A stretch of 64,000 bases of DNA from assembly GCF_000285495.1 (NCBI RefSeq), contig NZ_HE610981.1, positions 38,087-102,086 on the forward strand. Reading direction: 5' to 3'. Made by a program: the position numbers and the translations under genes. Numbering within the stretch: the stretch's first letter is position 1; each line of letters starts with the position of its first letter. Shown piece by piece: positions 1 through 8,314 of the stretch. Below the pieces are notes generated by a model. The model did no database searches and was not told where the DNA came from. It saw nothing but the letters and a program-made list of their open reading frames with translations. This stretch comes from Oceanobacillus massiliensis str. N'diop. Lineage in GTDB: Bacteria > Bacillota > Bacilli > Bacillales > Amphibacillaceae.

Positions 1-1932
1 GTAGAAGGGAGCCTTTCTACCTTACGGTAAATTGTACTCCATCCCCTCACAGAACCGTGCTTGCACTATTAATGCACACGGCTCCTCCTAGTCATCATTC
101 ACAGAATGTAGCTAATCTCTTTTCTTAAATTGTATATATTCACTTTAATCCTTGGTGAAGGTAGTGGATATTTATCAAGAAATAGTCTGAATTTGTCCCA
201 TGTAAAGGATTTCCTTTGACTTCTTCTGTTGAGCCATTTAAACAGTAGTTCCTCAATTCTGCACTTGAAGTTGCTGACATTTAGACTATTATCAGTGATG
301 CAATAATAGTTGTAATAACCAATAAGTGAGCGTCGAAATCTGTCCATGATTATATGGATATTCTTATTTCTATTCTTCTTCAGCCATTCTTTAGATTCTT
401 TTAATTTACTTTGGACTTTCTTTCTACTCGATTTCCGTTTCACCCGAAATTTCCCTTGGTTACTTTTCCCACAATAGTGTGTAAAGCCTAGGAAATTAAA
501 GGTTGCTGATTTACTATTCCCCTTTTGTTTTGCATATTTCTCCGCAAACTGCCCAAAGGGAATAATTTTGGTTTTATCCTCAGCAATTTCCAAATTAAAT
601 TTCTTTAATCTAAGTTTTAATGATTGGAAGAACTCCTGAGCTTCGCTCTGATATTGAAAACAGCACACAAAATCATCTGCATACCTTACTATATATGCCT
701 GTCCGTTGCACTGTTTCTTGACCTTTTTCTCAAACCATAAGTCGAGGACATAATGGAGATACACATTGGCTAATACCGGAGATATGACACCACCTTGCGG
801 TGTGCCATTGTCTGTTTTGTATTTCTTTCCTTCCTCCATATATCCACCTTTAAGAAACCTGCCAATTATTCTTAGTAAGCTAAGGTCTGCAATACGCAGT
901 TTTAAGAACTCCATCATCCATTTGTGATCAACGTTGTCAAAGCCTTGGATATCGACATCTACTACGTAGTTTACTGATCTCTTTTCAATATAAAAGTTCA
1001 GTATTTTCAAAGCATCATGGCAACTACGATTTGGAGCGAACCCAAAGGAACAGTCTAGAAAATCATTTTCATAGATGGTGTTAAGTATCTTCGTAATGCC
1101 TTTTTGAACAATCTTGTCTTCGTGTTCCGTTATTCCTAATGGCCTTTTCTTGTTTGAATTGAGCTTCGGAATATACATTCTTCTTACTGGAACAGGACGA
1201 TAACTTTTGCTTTTAAGCCTACATACTAACTCCTCTATATTTTCTTCTAAATTTTCACCGTACTGCTCTTTAGTTGTACCGTTAATCCCTGTTGCTTTCC
1301 TATTAGGTAGTTCATGATGACATTGAGCTAGTGCTTGCTTATTTAATAGATGCGCAAGAGAAGTAAATTTCATTTTAGGATCAGACTTTGCTAATTCTGC
1401 TATCCTTAGTAGTTTTGTTTCCATTTAAAGTACCTACCTCTGTGTGTAGTAAATGTGTCTCTAGTAAGGGTGATAACTAGGTAGCAGCCTTTCCTCCATC
1501 GGCATTACCCAACTTCATTGGTACTACGCTGCTATCCGACTCCCTACATCGGCATTTGGTTTCCTTGCTTTTTATCGCTTGTACACCATACTCTTCTAAA
1601 AAAGAAAAGACCGGTAGGGTCTCCCAAGTTGCCATATCATATCAATGTGTAACGTGCCAAGGTCTATGACTCCAGAGAGGTTTTACCCTTCTTGCCTTTA
1701 ACGAAAGATAAAATGTAGCCTTCTGCAGCGCAAAAAGCATCGGCCCTCTCGATTTACAATCATTATGGAGCTCAATCCCTTCAACCAGTTGGCTTTCGGC
1801 CCGCCACCTCGCTGTCTACGCTTAAAGACTAAAGTTACCTTTAGTCCTCCAAGACTCGCTACGAGCGAATGGCTAGTTCTTACTCGACGGGAATCCCACC
1901 CGTTATATGATACGACCTAAGCTTGGCCGCAC
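1..1932 (-). mobile_element. Group II intron, apparently complete
   Basis: A retroelement ribozyme with its maturase gene. Read on the minus strand, the 5' end is the GTGCG boundary at 1932-1928, and about 500 nt of structured RNA precede the maturase start at 1424. Domain V is the 33-nt hairpin at 84-52, beginning GAGCCGTG and closing CACGGTTC. Domain VI follows as a hairpin (GGAG/CTCC with inner TTTACC/GGTAGA) at about 43-8. The strand ends CTTCTAC, which fits a YAY 3' splice site at the first base of the window, so the 3' exon lies outside. The 5' exon ends AATCGGGCGCAA. The boundaries are inferred from these consensus motifs. Subclass (C, D or E) was not settled. Confidence 0.85.
99..1424 (-). 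CDS. ltrA: Group II intron reverse transcriptase/maturase
   Basis: This 441-residue protein splices its host intron and reverse-transcribes it for retrohoming. The reverse transcriptase domain spans about residues 60-300, with the catalytic YADD box (IVRYADDFVC) and the upstream TPQGGVISP motif. The maturase X domain follows, with YYNYYC and an RRSQRKSFTW segment. No C-terminal HNH endonuclease is present: the protein stops shortly after the X domain, as in short bacterial classes that use existing 3' ends as primers. The ATG start has AGGTAGG eight bases upstream. It lies in intron domain IV, as usual. The reading frame is intact, so the intron could be active. Confidence 0.95.
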   Translation of the reverse strand: METKLLRIAELAKSDPKMKFTSLAHLLNKQALAQCHHELPNRKATGINGTTKEQYGENLEENIEELVCRLKSKSYRPVPVRRMYIPKLNSNKKRPLGITEHEDKIVQKGITKILNTIYENDFLDCSFGFAPNRSCHDALKILNFYIEKRSVNYVVDVDIQGFDNVDHKWMMEFLKLRIADLSLLRIIGRFLKGGYMEEGKKYKTDNGTPQGGVISPVLANVYLHYVLDLWFEKKVKKQCNGQAYIVRYADDFVCCFQYQSEAQEFFQSLKLRLKKFNLEIAEDKTKIIPFGQFAEKYAKQKGNSKSATFNFLGFTHYCGKSNQGKFRVKRKSSRKKVQSKLKESKEWLKKNRNKNIHIIMDRFRRSLIGYYNYYCITDNSLNVSNFKCRIEELLFKWLNRRSQRKSFTWDKFRLFLDKYPLPSPRIKVNIYNLRKEISYIL

Positions 1933-2031
1933 TTGCGCCCGATTATTGAATAAGAAAAACGTATTTATATATGAATGATCAATCTTTATATTAAATCGAA
2001 AAGTATCCACAAAATATTCATTGCCTTACTT

Positions 2032-2589
2032 TTATTTTAACTCCTCAAAATTCTTGCCTGTAACGAGGAAATATCCAATTAGAAATATTAAGAAATGAAT
2101 TGGAAATGAATAAAGGTGGTTCCATTTTAATACTTGATAAAATCCTAGCCATTCAAAAAAAGGCTCACCTATAAATGTGCTAAAAAATGAGTAGAAAATG
2201 GCTTTTAAAATAGGAGAAATATTTGGTTTTATTTGTACAAGAACAAGAAATGTAATAGGAAGTAGACTTAAATCCCAAGGTACGAAAGATGGTAGGAACG
2301 GAACAGGTTCGTATCTGTAATCCCAATAGCCTAATTCAGTTCCAAAAGAATCTAGCAACATCGAAATAAACATGATAAAAAATGCCCCGTATAATAAACG
2401 ATTCGTGGACTCCTTTTTTCTATATTTCCACCATAAAACCCATGGAATAATGGAAAGTAAGATACAAAGCCACCATTGCCAGGATAAAAACACATATTCA
2501 AACCAAATATCATGATCTTTTTGATTAGTCTTAACTAAAGCCTTATAGATATTATCCATTTTATTCGCAGCTTCTTTTGGAATAATCAT
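2032..2589 (-). CDS. CBO0543-like integral membrane protein
   Basis: A 185-residue polytopic membrane protein of unknown function. It resembles the CBO0543 family found in multiple copies in Bacillus and Clostridium: a tryptophan-rich first segment (SWQWWLCILL followed by PWVLWWKY), an LLDSFGTELGYWDY motif, and about five hydrophobic segments. I start it at the ATG at 2589 because AAAGGA lies eight bases upstream; a longer TTG start at 2619 has no ribosome site. It stands just upstream of the group II intron on the same strand, with about 100 bp between its stop and the intron 5' end. The family match is from memory of the motif pattern. Confidence 0.75.
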   Translation of the reverse strand: MIIPKEAANKMDNIYKALVKTNQKDHDIWFEYVFLSWQWWLCILLSIIPWVLWWKYRKKESTNRLLYGAFFIMFISMLLDSFGTELGYWDYRYEPVPFLPSFVPWDLSLLPITFLVLVQIKPNISPILKAIFYSFFSTFIGEPFFEWLGFYQVLKWNHLYSFPIHFLIFLIGYFLVTGKNFEELK

Positions 2590-2947
2590 TATCTCGTTCC
2601 TTTTATAAGAAATCCTCAAATAATTACTACCATATCAAAGATTTTTTTTCTAAAATCTTGGTAATTATTCAATAGTCTCCAACCATTGTAAAAAAATATG
2701 TATTAATAAGTATTCATAAAATTTTTTACCATGGAAACATTAATCCATATTCCATACAAATCGAGTCAACATAATTCATAACTAACGCTTGTTAAAATTT
2801 ATTGTTTTCGCGTACTCGAGCGCACGTGTTGATTGCATTAAAAATGGAGTTTTATGTAACCTTTCACTCCATTATATTGCCCAATTCATTAAGGGGTACA
2901 GTCAGGAAAATGCGGTTGTCTATACTATGAAAATCAGGAGTATTTAA

Positions 2948-2992
2948 AGTATTCGAAGTAGAAAAATTGAGTGAAAAACTACTTTGAATACT
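2948..2992. repeat. 14-bp inverted repeat with 17-bp loop
   Basis: AGTATTCGAAGTAG at 2948-2961 is the reverse complement, with one mismatch, of CTACTTTGAATACT at 2979-2992. It sits in a 947-bp gene-free stretch (2590-3536). That gap otherwise holds only the first copy of a 145-bp repeat and a terminator-like hairpin. No U-run follows on either strand, so it is more likely a small mobile-element relic or protein site than a terminator. Confidence 0.5.
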
Positions 2993-3104
2993 TAATATGG
3001 GGTATGACCGAGATACTAGTAAAAGTAGGTCACATCCTTACATAACTTGGAAAGCAGGCTTCTCCGTTACCAAAAACCTTGCTTTTTGTAATGAAATATC
3101 GTAT

Positions 3105-3249
3105 CAGGATATCCCTTGTTACAAGTTTATTGATTCCCAAAAGTATTTGTCAAAATGATTCCCAATACTATTACCAAAAGGGAAAAATAAGCACATGGAA
3201 ATAAAATACAGCATTTGACCCATTTTTACACGTATCTCGGCTGAACCCC
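3105..3249. repeat. 145-bp direct repeat, copy 1
   Basis: Starts CAGGATATCCCTTGTTACAA and ends CGGCTGAACCCC. It is almost identical to the copy at 4891-5036, differing by one A in a homopolymer and one T/G change, and lies in the same orientation. Inside are two tandem TGATTCCCAA motifs about 24 bp apart. These recall the multiple transposase-binding repeats near IS21-family termini, but no transposase is present, so that assignment is tentative. The two copies bracket two small membrane-protein genes. Confidence 0.85.
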
Positions 3250-3383
3250 TAATAATCTAGAAATCGTGATTTCGTTAAAAAAGCTAGATTTGTTTCGAAT
3301 CAGCATCCATTATGAGCCACAAACATGCTCCAAATTTCAATTCGAATACCTAAAGGCGTAAAACCCTTGGGGAAAATAAAAAA

Positions 3384-3445
3384 AGAAGTGTGAGGAATGG
3401 CAGAAAGGTTTTAGAACCCTTCGAGAATCATTCATCAATACTTCT
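3384..3445 (-). terminator. Rho-independent terminator after the 3537 gene
   Basis: On the minus strand AGAAGT, a GAATG arm and a GAAGG arm pair with CCTTTC, CATTC and ACTTCT. The long hairpin is followed directly by seven T residues. It lies about 90 bp past the stop codon of the membrane-protein gene ending at 3537, and about 40 bp past the stop that gene would have if its frameshift were repaired. Confidence 0.6.
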
Positions 3446-3536
3446 TTTTGATTTTACAGTTCGGTGTTTCCGTTCCAAAATTTGATTTAACTTTCCTTCT
3501 TGTTTATTAATTGCATTAACATACGGATAAAAATCA

Positions 3537-3944
3537 TTAGAAAAAAATACTAATAAACGTGTGTATCCATGTCCATGTATGGTATTCAATTAAATCGGTA
3601 TATCTTTCAAACAGAACCTCAATAACCGTTAAAGCAGAGGTATACAATAAACATTGTAGAACAATGCTCATATACTTCGAATGATAGGTTGTTTGATAAA
3701 AGTAAATACAAACAACAGGAAATAAAAGATATTCATATAGAAGACTGGAAGCGAAATAATTACTAAATAACCTTATTGGATATTCAAGCATTTTTTCCTC
3801 TACAACAAGAACACCAATAAACATTGAAAAATAAGCATTCAATAAAAAAATTAAAATCGAGTCTTTGATTAAAGGTTTTCTTAAACTGAAAATTAATAGG
3901 GTAATTCCGATTAGAAATAATGCCCACAAAATTATTCTTTCCAC
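3537..3944 (-). CDS. CBO0543-like membrane protein, C-terminus likely frameshifted
   Basis: A 135-residue polytopic membrane protein with four to five hydrophobic segments. Typical family features are a short N-terminal helix, SLRKPLIKD, and YHTWTWIHTFIS near the end. Function is unknown. It starts at GTG 3944, with AAGGCGG eight bases upstream. It stops right after TFISIFF, within a run of seven A (plus strand 3541-3547). Adding one base there would continue the frame as LMIFIRMLMQLINKKES and stop at 3487, giving the charged tail expected of the family. This is therefore probably a -1 frameshift, an undercalled homopolymer, or a phase-variable tract. The family name is inferred; the frame observation is direct. 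Confidence 0.7.
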   Translation of the reverse strand: MERIILWALFLIGITLLIFSLRKPLIKDSILIFLLNAYFSMFIGVLVVEEKMLEYPIRLFSNYFASSLLYEYLLFPVVCIYFYQTTYHSKYMSIVLQCLLYTSALTVIEVLFERYTDLIEYHTWTWIHTFISIFF

Positions 3945-4035
3945 GGTGAAAACCGCCTTATTTGATTATTTACTCCTATTTATTATTATCAAAGTAATGA
4001 TATCTACAATTTTCAAAGTTTAGACAAAACACTCT

Positions 4036-4057
4036 CCGGAACCGCTGCCCGCTCCGG
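4036..4057 (-). terminator. GC-rich hairpin after the 4095 gene
   Basis: TCCGG arms at 4035-4039 and 4053-4057 flank a GC-rich centre in otherwise AT-rich DNA. On the minus strand the hairpin is followed by GAGTGTTTTGTC, a weak terminator tail. It lies about 40 bp beyond the stop of the membrane protein ending at 4095. The same bases also encode a glycine/serine-rich peptide in another frame, so its identity as a terminator is uncertain. Confidence 0.35.
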
Positions 4058-4094
4058 GACTATGCCCTCCACCAAAAAAACAATAATAATCGAT

Positions 4095-4640
4095 TCATTT
4101 ATTTTTATTGTTTTTCATCTCCCTTTTGATTTCCCTAGACTTTATCCATTTTTCAATTAAGTGGCCTATCAGCCCTCCTGTCATTCCTAAAACTAAACCA
4201 TTGTAAACAGGACTCGTCAAAAACCTTATTAAATAAAATTCATCCCAAAAATGATGATGCCAATAGATACCGAAGTTCATACCCACAACCAATCCTATAC
4301 AAAAACCAGTCAAATAAGTTTCTCTGGGAGGTTTCTTGCCTTCCTGTCGATAATTAAAAATTATCGCTTCGTTATATGCCTGCCAAATAGAAAACCCGTA
4401 AATAGAGGGATAAAACAATCCCCATTGATAATTAGCTACTCGATGTGCTTCTAGATAATCTCCGTGAAAGGTATGATGAATAGTCAAGTTCAAATTTGAT
4501 AATACATTTGCAGTAAATTCACCCATCAAAAGAATAAATCCAAAAATGTATTGACCATTATAAAATTGACCAAAACCCGCCATCGTCAGAGACCATAATA
4601 ACGCTGCTACCGGTGACTTAAACTCATTATGCTGCTCCAT
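4095..4640 (-). CDS. Small multipass membrane protein, function unknown
   Basis: About 181 residues. The N-terminal part (SPVAALLWSLTMAGFGQFYNGQYIFGF) has the pattern seen in short TM2-like proteins: a helix, a GFGQxYNG turn, then a second helix. Further hydrophobic segments follow around YPSIYGFSIWQAYNEAI, a LTGFCIGLVVGMNFGIYW segment and a glycine-rich segment near the end, and the tail is basic. Start choice is unsure. The ATG at 4640 is used here. TTG at 4646 has GGAAG eight bases upstream, and TTG at 4661 overlaps an AAGGTGG. It lies between the two 145-bp direct repeats together with the 3537 gene. I do not recognise a function. Confidence 0.65.
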   Translation of the reverse strand: MEQHNEFKSPVAALLWSLTMAGFGQFYNGQYIFGFILLMGEFTANVLSNLNLTIHHTFHGDYLEAHRVANYQWGLFYPSIYGFSIWQAYNEAIIFNYRQEGKKPPRETYLTGFCIGLVVGMNFGIYWHHHFWDEFYLIRFLTSPVYNGLVLGMTGGLIGHLIEKWIKSREIKREMKNNKNK

Positions 4641-4890
4641 TTTCAAAACTAAAACTTCCAATCCACCTTAAAAGGAAATATTTGTATGTTCATCTAGTGT
4701 AGAAAAGAACAAAGATTTTTAACCCTGTACTTACCGATTGCAGTGATAAAGGTCTGGCTCCCTAGAAGCCTTGTAAGCCCTCAAAAAAATTGAAAAAAAG
4801 GGAGCCCAATTGACTTCCCTTTACCTTTTTACAATTATTCTTCTTTAGAATTGACCGTAGTTGAAAACCATGCGTTGATTTGTAATCTTC

Positions 4891-5036
4891 CAGGATATCC
4901 CTTGTTACAAGTTTATTGATTCCCAAAAGTATTTGTCAAAATGATTCCCAATACTATTACCAAAAGGGAAAAAATAAGCACATGGAAATAAAATACAGCA
5001 TGTGACCCATTTTTACACGTATCTCGGCTGAACCCC
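4891..5036. repeat. 145-bp direct repeat, copy 2
   Basis: Same sequence and orientation as 3105-3249, one base longer because of an extra A in the GGGAAAAA tract and with one substitution (GCATGTGAC versus GCATTTGAC). The flanking sequences on both sides differ from those of copy 1, which places the repeat borders at CAGGATATCC and CTGAACCCC. The near identity implies recent duplication or ongoing conversion. Confidence 0.85.
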
Positions 5037-5121
5037 AGTATCTTAACTCAGTAAACAATGTAATGATGTCTTAACACTGGGAAGGCATCGAATACCTTAT
5101 CTTAAATAACAAAGGCTTGAT

Positions 5122-5153
5122 ACGCCTTAAGGCGTTTTAGCTGCCTTCAAGGC
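5122..5153. repeat. Two adjacent palindromes
   Basis: ACGCCTTAAGGCGT (5122-5135) is a perfect 14-bp palindrome. GCCTTCAAGGC (5143-5153) is a second, 5-bp-stem inverted repeat eight bases later. Neither has a terminator tail. They lie in non-coding DNA 220 bp beyond the stop of the topoisomerase gene, and may mark the end of a mobile element. Confidence 0.45.
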
Positions 5154-5369
5154 AACTAACGATTGTAGAATTTGATGATTTGATGCTACGAGGATCGTTA
5201 TCTAGACGAATACGCTGTTTACATGTCTTCAATGTAAAAGGCTTATGAAATAAAGGACTTTTTACTCCCAAGTATAGATAACCGCATTTTGTTTGTGAGA
5301 CCCCGGTAAAGCCCACATCAGAATCGATAGGAGCTCATTAAATAATATTTATTTATTATAACACTTAGA

Positions 5370-7526
5370 TTATTTAACAAACTCCATCTTCCAATTAAAG
5401 AATTCATTATCGGCATTTTTTTCATATATCATGTTAGCATTAAACTTATTACCTTTTTTACTTGTTAATCCTTTTACTGTTACTACTCCATTTTTCAAGA
5501 GAGTTTTCACCATCGTTTTAGAAGGTTTTTTCTTCATTGTAGCTAGGAATTTATCATTCTTCCAAATAACAAATTTACACCCATTTTTCCAATTACTACA
5601 ACCAAACCCTTTTTGTCCTTCGATCACTCCATGGCCACAAAGAGGGCATTTACCCAATACTTCGATTTGTTTCTTTTCCCTTGTCACTTCATTGATGATT
5701 ACTTGTTGCTCATCTTTAATTCTTTCAACAGCATTCGTCGTAAATTCAAAAATTGTATTTAGAAAATCTTGCTTAGTAAATTTTTGTTTTTCAATATCAG
5801 AAAGTGTTTTTTCTAATCGACCTGTAAATTCCAAATCAAATAATTCCTTTATCGGGAAGGTTTCGACTATTTTATTACCCAGCTCAGTGCAAAGTAAATT
5901 TTTGTTTTGAACTGTTATATAGCCGACGTCTTTTAATTTTTTGATTGTTTCAGCTCTCGTTGCCGGAGTCCCGATACTAAAACCACTTAGAATAGCAGCC
6001 ATCATTTCTTCACTTTCTGCATCCTCATGACCCTTACCGGCCGTTTCCATCACTCTTAGTAATGTTTTTTCAGAGTGATGTTTAGGTGGCTTCGTAATGT
6101 GAGAAGTCAATTTATGATCTATAATGCTAACCATCTCATTTACATTTACAAGGGGTAAAATTGTATCCTTTGATTCAACTTTCTCCACCTTTTTCCATCC
6201 TTCAACAAGTTGTACTTTACCCTTAGAAATAAATACTCCTTTTATTTCACTGTTATTAATTTTAGTCATAATCTTTGTCTCTTCATGCTCAGCGACAGGC
6301 ATGAACTGCATAATAAAACGATTTTTAATAGCCAAATAAACTATCTCTTCGTCTCGGGTTAAGGACTTTGGTATTAAATATGTCGGCATGATGGCACTGT
6401 GGCTTTCCACTTTTGAATTATCGAAAACACGCTTCGCTTTGGTAAACTGAATTTCATTCTCATATGGTAATCCTTTTTTTACATGATCGAGTACCTTTGA
6501 TGTCTTATCTACAAGACTTTCTTCCAACACAACACTAGCTGTACGAGGGTAAGTAATGTATTTTTTCTCGTACAGTGATTGGGCGACCTTTAATACTTTA
6601 TCTGAAGTCCATCCCTTGTATTTATTTGTGATATAGCCTTGTAAATTTGAAAGATTAAATAAATAGGGAGGATACTCTCTTTTCCGTTCAACTTGTTTAT
6701 CGGAAATGGTTGCTGTTTGATTGGCTAGGGCTTGTTGAATTAATTCTAGCGTTTCTTTGTTTTTAAATTTATCCTCATTGTCTTCAACATACGTTCCTTC
6801 ATACTCTTTTTCATCTTTTGTCTTAAATGTGGCTGATAATTTAAAGTAATCTTCTGGAACAAAGTTCTCTATTGCCTTATCTCGGTCATAAATGATTTTT
6901 AATGTAGGTAATAATACCCTTCCTATATTTAAGGCCTTCCCTGCACCTTTCTGATACTTTAACGTTGCCACAGATGTTAAATTAATGCCAATTACCCAAT
7001 CAGCCCACTGACGACTAATACCCGCATCCTGAAGTGGCTTCATTTCTGAATTTAGCTTTATGTTTCGGAGCCCTTTTAGCACTTCATCTGGTGTCCATTC
7101 GTTTAGCAATAAACGATATACTTTCTTTTGCGTTCTTAGATTATATATAATTGTATCTCCAATAATCTGGCCTTCCCGATCAAAATCACAAGCTGAAATA
7201 ATCTGACTAATATCATCCCTTTTTATTAAGTTATAAATTATTTTTAGTTGTTTTTTTGCACCAAAGTCCTCTTTATCTCTATTTCGTGAATCACTTTTTA
7301 CTTTATATCGAAAATTCGATGGAATAAAGGGGAAATTCTCCAAATTCCATTTTGCCATTTTTTCATCGTAATCTTTTGCATCGTAGAGTTGCAGCAAATG
7401 GCCAAACGCCCAAGTGATAATGTACCCATCACCTTCAAAATATCCATCTTTTCTCTTTTTGATATTTAATGCATCAGCGATATTTTTCGCAACTGATGGC
7501 TTTTCAGTAATTATTACACTAAGCAT
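5370..7526 (-). CDS. topB: DNA topoisomerase III
   Basis: A 718-residue type IA topoisomerase that passes single strands during replication, recombination or conjugative transfer. The N-terminal Toprim domain begins SVIITEKPSVA and carries the acidic CDFDREGQ motif near residue 120. The active-site tyrosine is in ITYPRTASVV. The GTPATRAETI helix follows in the core. The C-terminus has a four-cysteine zinc ribbon (CPLCG... and CSNWKNGC) and a KTLLKNG/KKGNKFNA module. I use the ATG at 7526, with GGAGG seven bases upstream. Such topB genes are typical cargo of Gram-positive conjugative elements. A second, truncated topB lies just upstream at 7668-8288, so this copy may have replaced it. Confidence 0.95.
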   Translation of the reverse strand: MLSVIITEKPSVAKNIADALNIKKRKDGYFEGDGYIITWAFGHLLQLYDAKDYDEKMAKWNLENFPFIPSNFRYKVKSDSRNRDKEDFGAKKQLKIIYNLIKRDDISQIISACDFDREGQIIGDTIIYNLRTQKKVYRLLLNEWTPDEVLKGLRNIKLNSEMKPLQDAGISRQWADWVIGINLTSVATLKYQKGAGKALNIGRVLLPTLKIIYDRDKAIENFVPEDYFKLSATFKTKDEKEYEGTYVEDNEDKFKNKETLELIQQALANQTATISDKQVERKREYPPYLFNLSNLQGYITNKYKGWTSDKVLKVAQSLYEKKYITYPRTASVVLEESLVDKTSKVLDHVKKGLPYENEIQFTKAKRVFDNSKVESHSAIMPTYLIPKSLTRDEEIVYLAIKNRFIMQFMPVAEHEETKIMTKINNSEIKGVFISKGKVQLVEGWKKVEKVESKDTILPLVNVNEMVSIIDHKLTSHITKPPKHHSEKTLLRVMETAGKGHEDAESEEMMAAILSGFSIGTPATRAETIKKLKDVGYITVQNKNLLCTELGNKIVETFPIKELFDLEFTGRLEKTLSDIEKQKFTKQDFLNTIFEFTTNAVERIKDEQQVIINEVTREKKQIEVLGKCPLCGHGVIEGQKGFGCSNWKNGCKFVIWKNDKFLATMKKKPSKTMVKTLLKNGVVTVKGLTSKKGNKFNANMIYEKNADNEFFNWKMEFVK

Positions 7527-7667
7527 GTTGTTACCTCCAATTCTACCCTCTTTTTGTGATAGAAAATCCAAATTTCCTAACCCTCAAATTAAATACACCC
7601 ATCAAAGTTTGGGTGAAATTCGTACAAGCTATATATATCAATATATTTTTAAAAACACCCAAATATT

Positions 7668-8288
7668 TCACGGATACAATTGAACCCTGCCAACGCTGAA
7701 TACGCCTTTCATCCCTTTCTTTTGTAATAGCAATGTATATAGTCTGGAAGCGTTCATTCCTACTAGCCAATCGCTATATTGCCTTGTTTGAGCTTCTTTA
7801 TATAATGAAAGATAATTAATTCCGTTGTTTAAATGACGGAATCCTTTTTGTATCTCATCCACTTCTAAGGAGTTAATCCACAATCGTTTGGTTGGTTTAT
7901 GTGATGCACCAGCAAGTGATATGATACTTCTTGCAATGTTTTCGCCTTCTCGGTCACAATCGGTTGCAACAATAATTTCCGCTGAATCATTTAAAAGTCT
8001 TTTCACTATATTGAATTGCTTTTTCTTATCTTTACTTACCTGAAAACGAAACTGCTCTGGAAACATGGGCAATTGATCTAATCTCCATATTTTCCATGTT
8101 TCGTTATATTGTTCAGGAGAAAGAAGTTCAACCAAATGCCCGTATCCCCAAGTGATATATGCTTTCTCCTTAAAAAAGCGACCATCATTTACCTCTATAT
8201 AACCATCTTGTTTCTTTGTATGTTGAAGAGCATCTGCATACGCTTTTGCTTGACTCGGCTTTTCAGCTAAAATTAATGTATGTCCCAT
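7668..8288 (-). pseudogene. topB: Topoisomerase III, N-terminal remnant
   Basis: This frame encodes a clear Toprim domain (HTLILAEKPSQAKAYADAL at the start, ATDCDREGENIAR in the middle) and continues into the core as far as KGVFSVGRVQ. It then ends with three unrelated residues and a stop. In intact enzymes this is where the sequence continues into TPT and the catalytic domain with the tyrosine. About two thirds of the protein is missing. The break is abrupt and not a homopolymer shift, so it is a rearrangement or deletion breakpoint. The preferred start is the ATG at 8288, after AAAGGGG. The reading overlaps the end of the JAB gene only if an upstream GTG is used. Confidence 0.85.
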
Positions 8289-8314
8289 TAAAACGTTCTT
8301 CCCCTTTCTTTTGC

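Larger units (their letters stand above)
4647..5369. other. Gene-free stretch with a repeat copy and palindromes
   Basis: No convincing gene in about 720 bp. It contains a possible stem (GGCTCCC at 4754-4760 with GGGAGCC at 4800-4806), the second copy of the 145-bp direct repeat (4891-5036), and two short palindromes near 5122-5153. The last 200 bp before the topoisomerase gene show no coding signal in any frame. It looks like accumulated mobile-element debris. Confidence 0.5.

Noticed and set aside
7543-7770. 75-codon minus-strand frame overlapping the broken topB
   Set aside because: It is an alternate-frame reading of the topB remnant and the gap after it, without a ribosome site.
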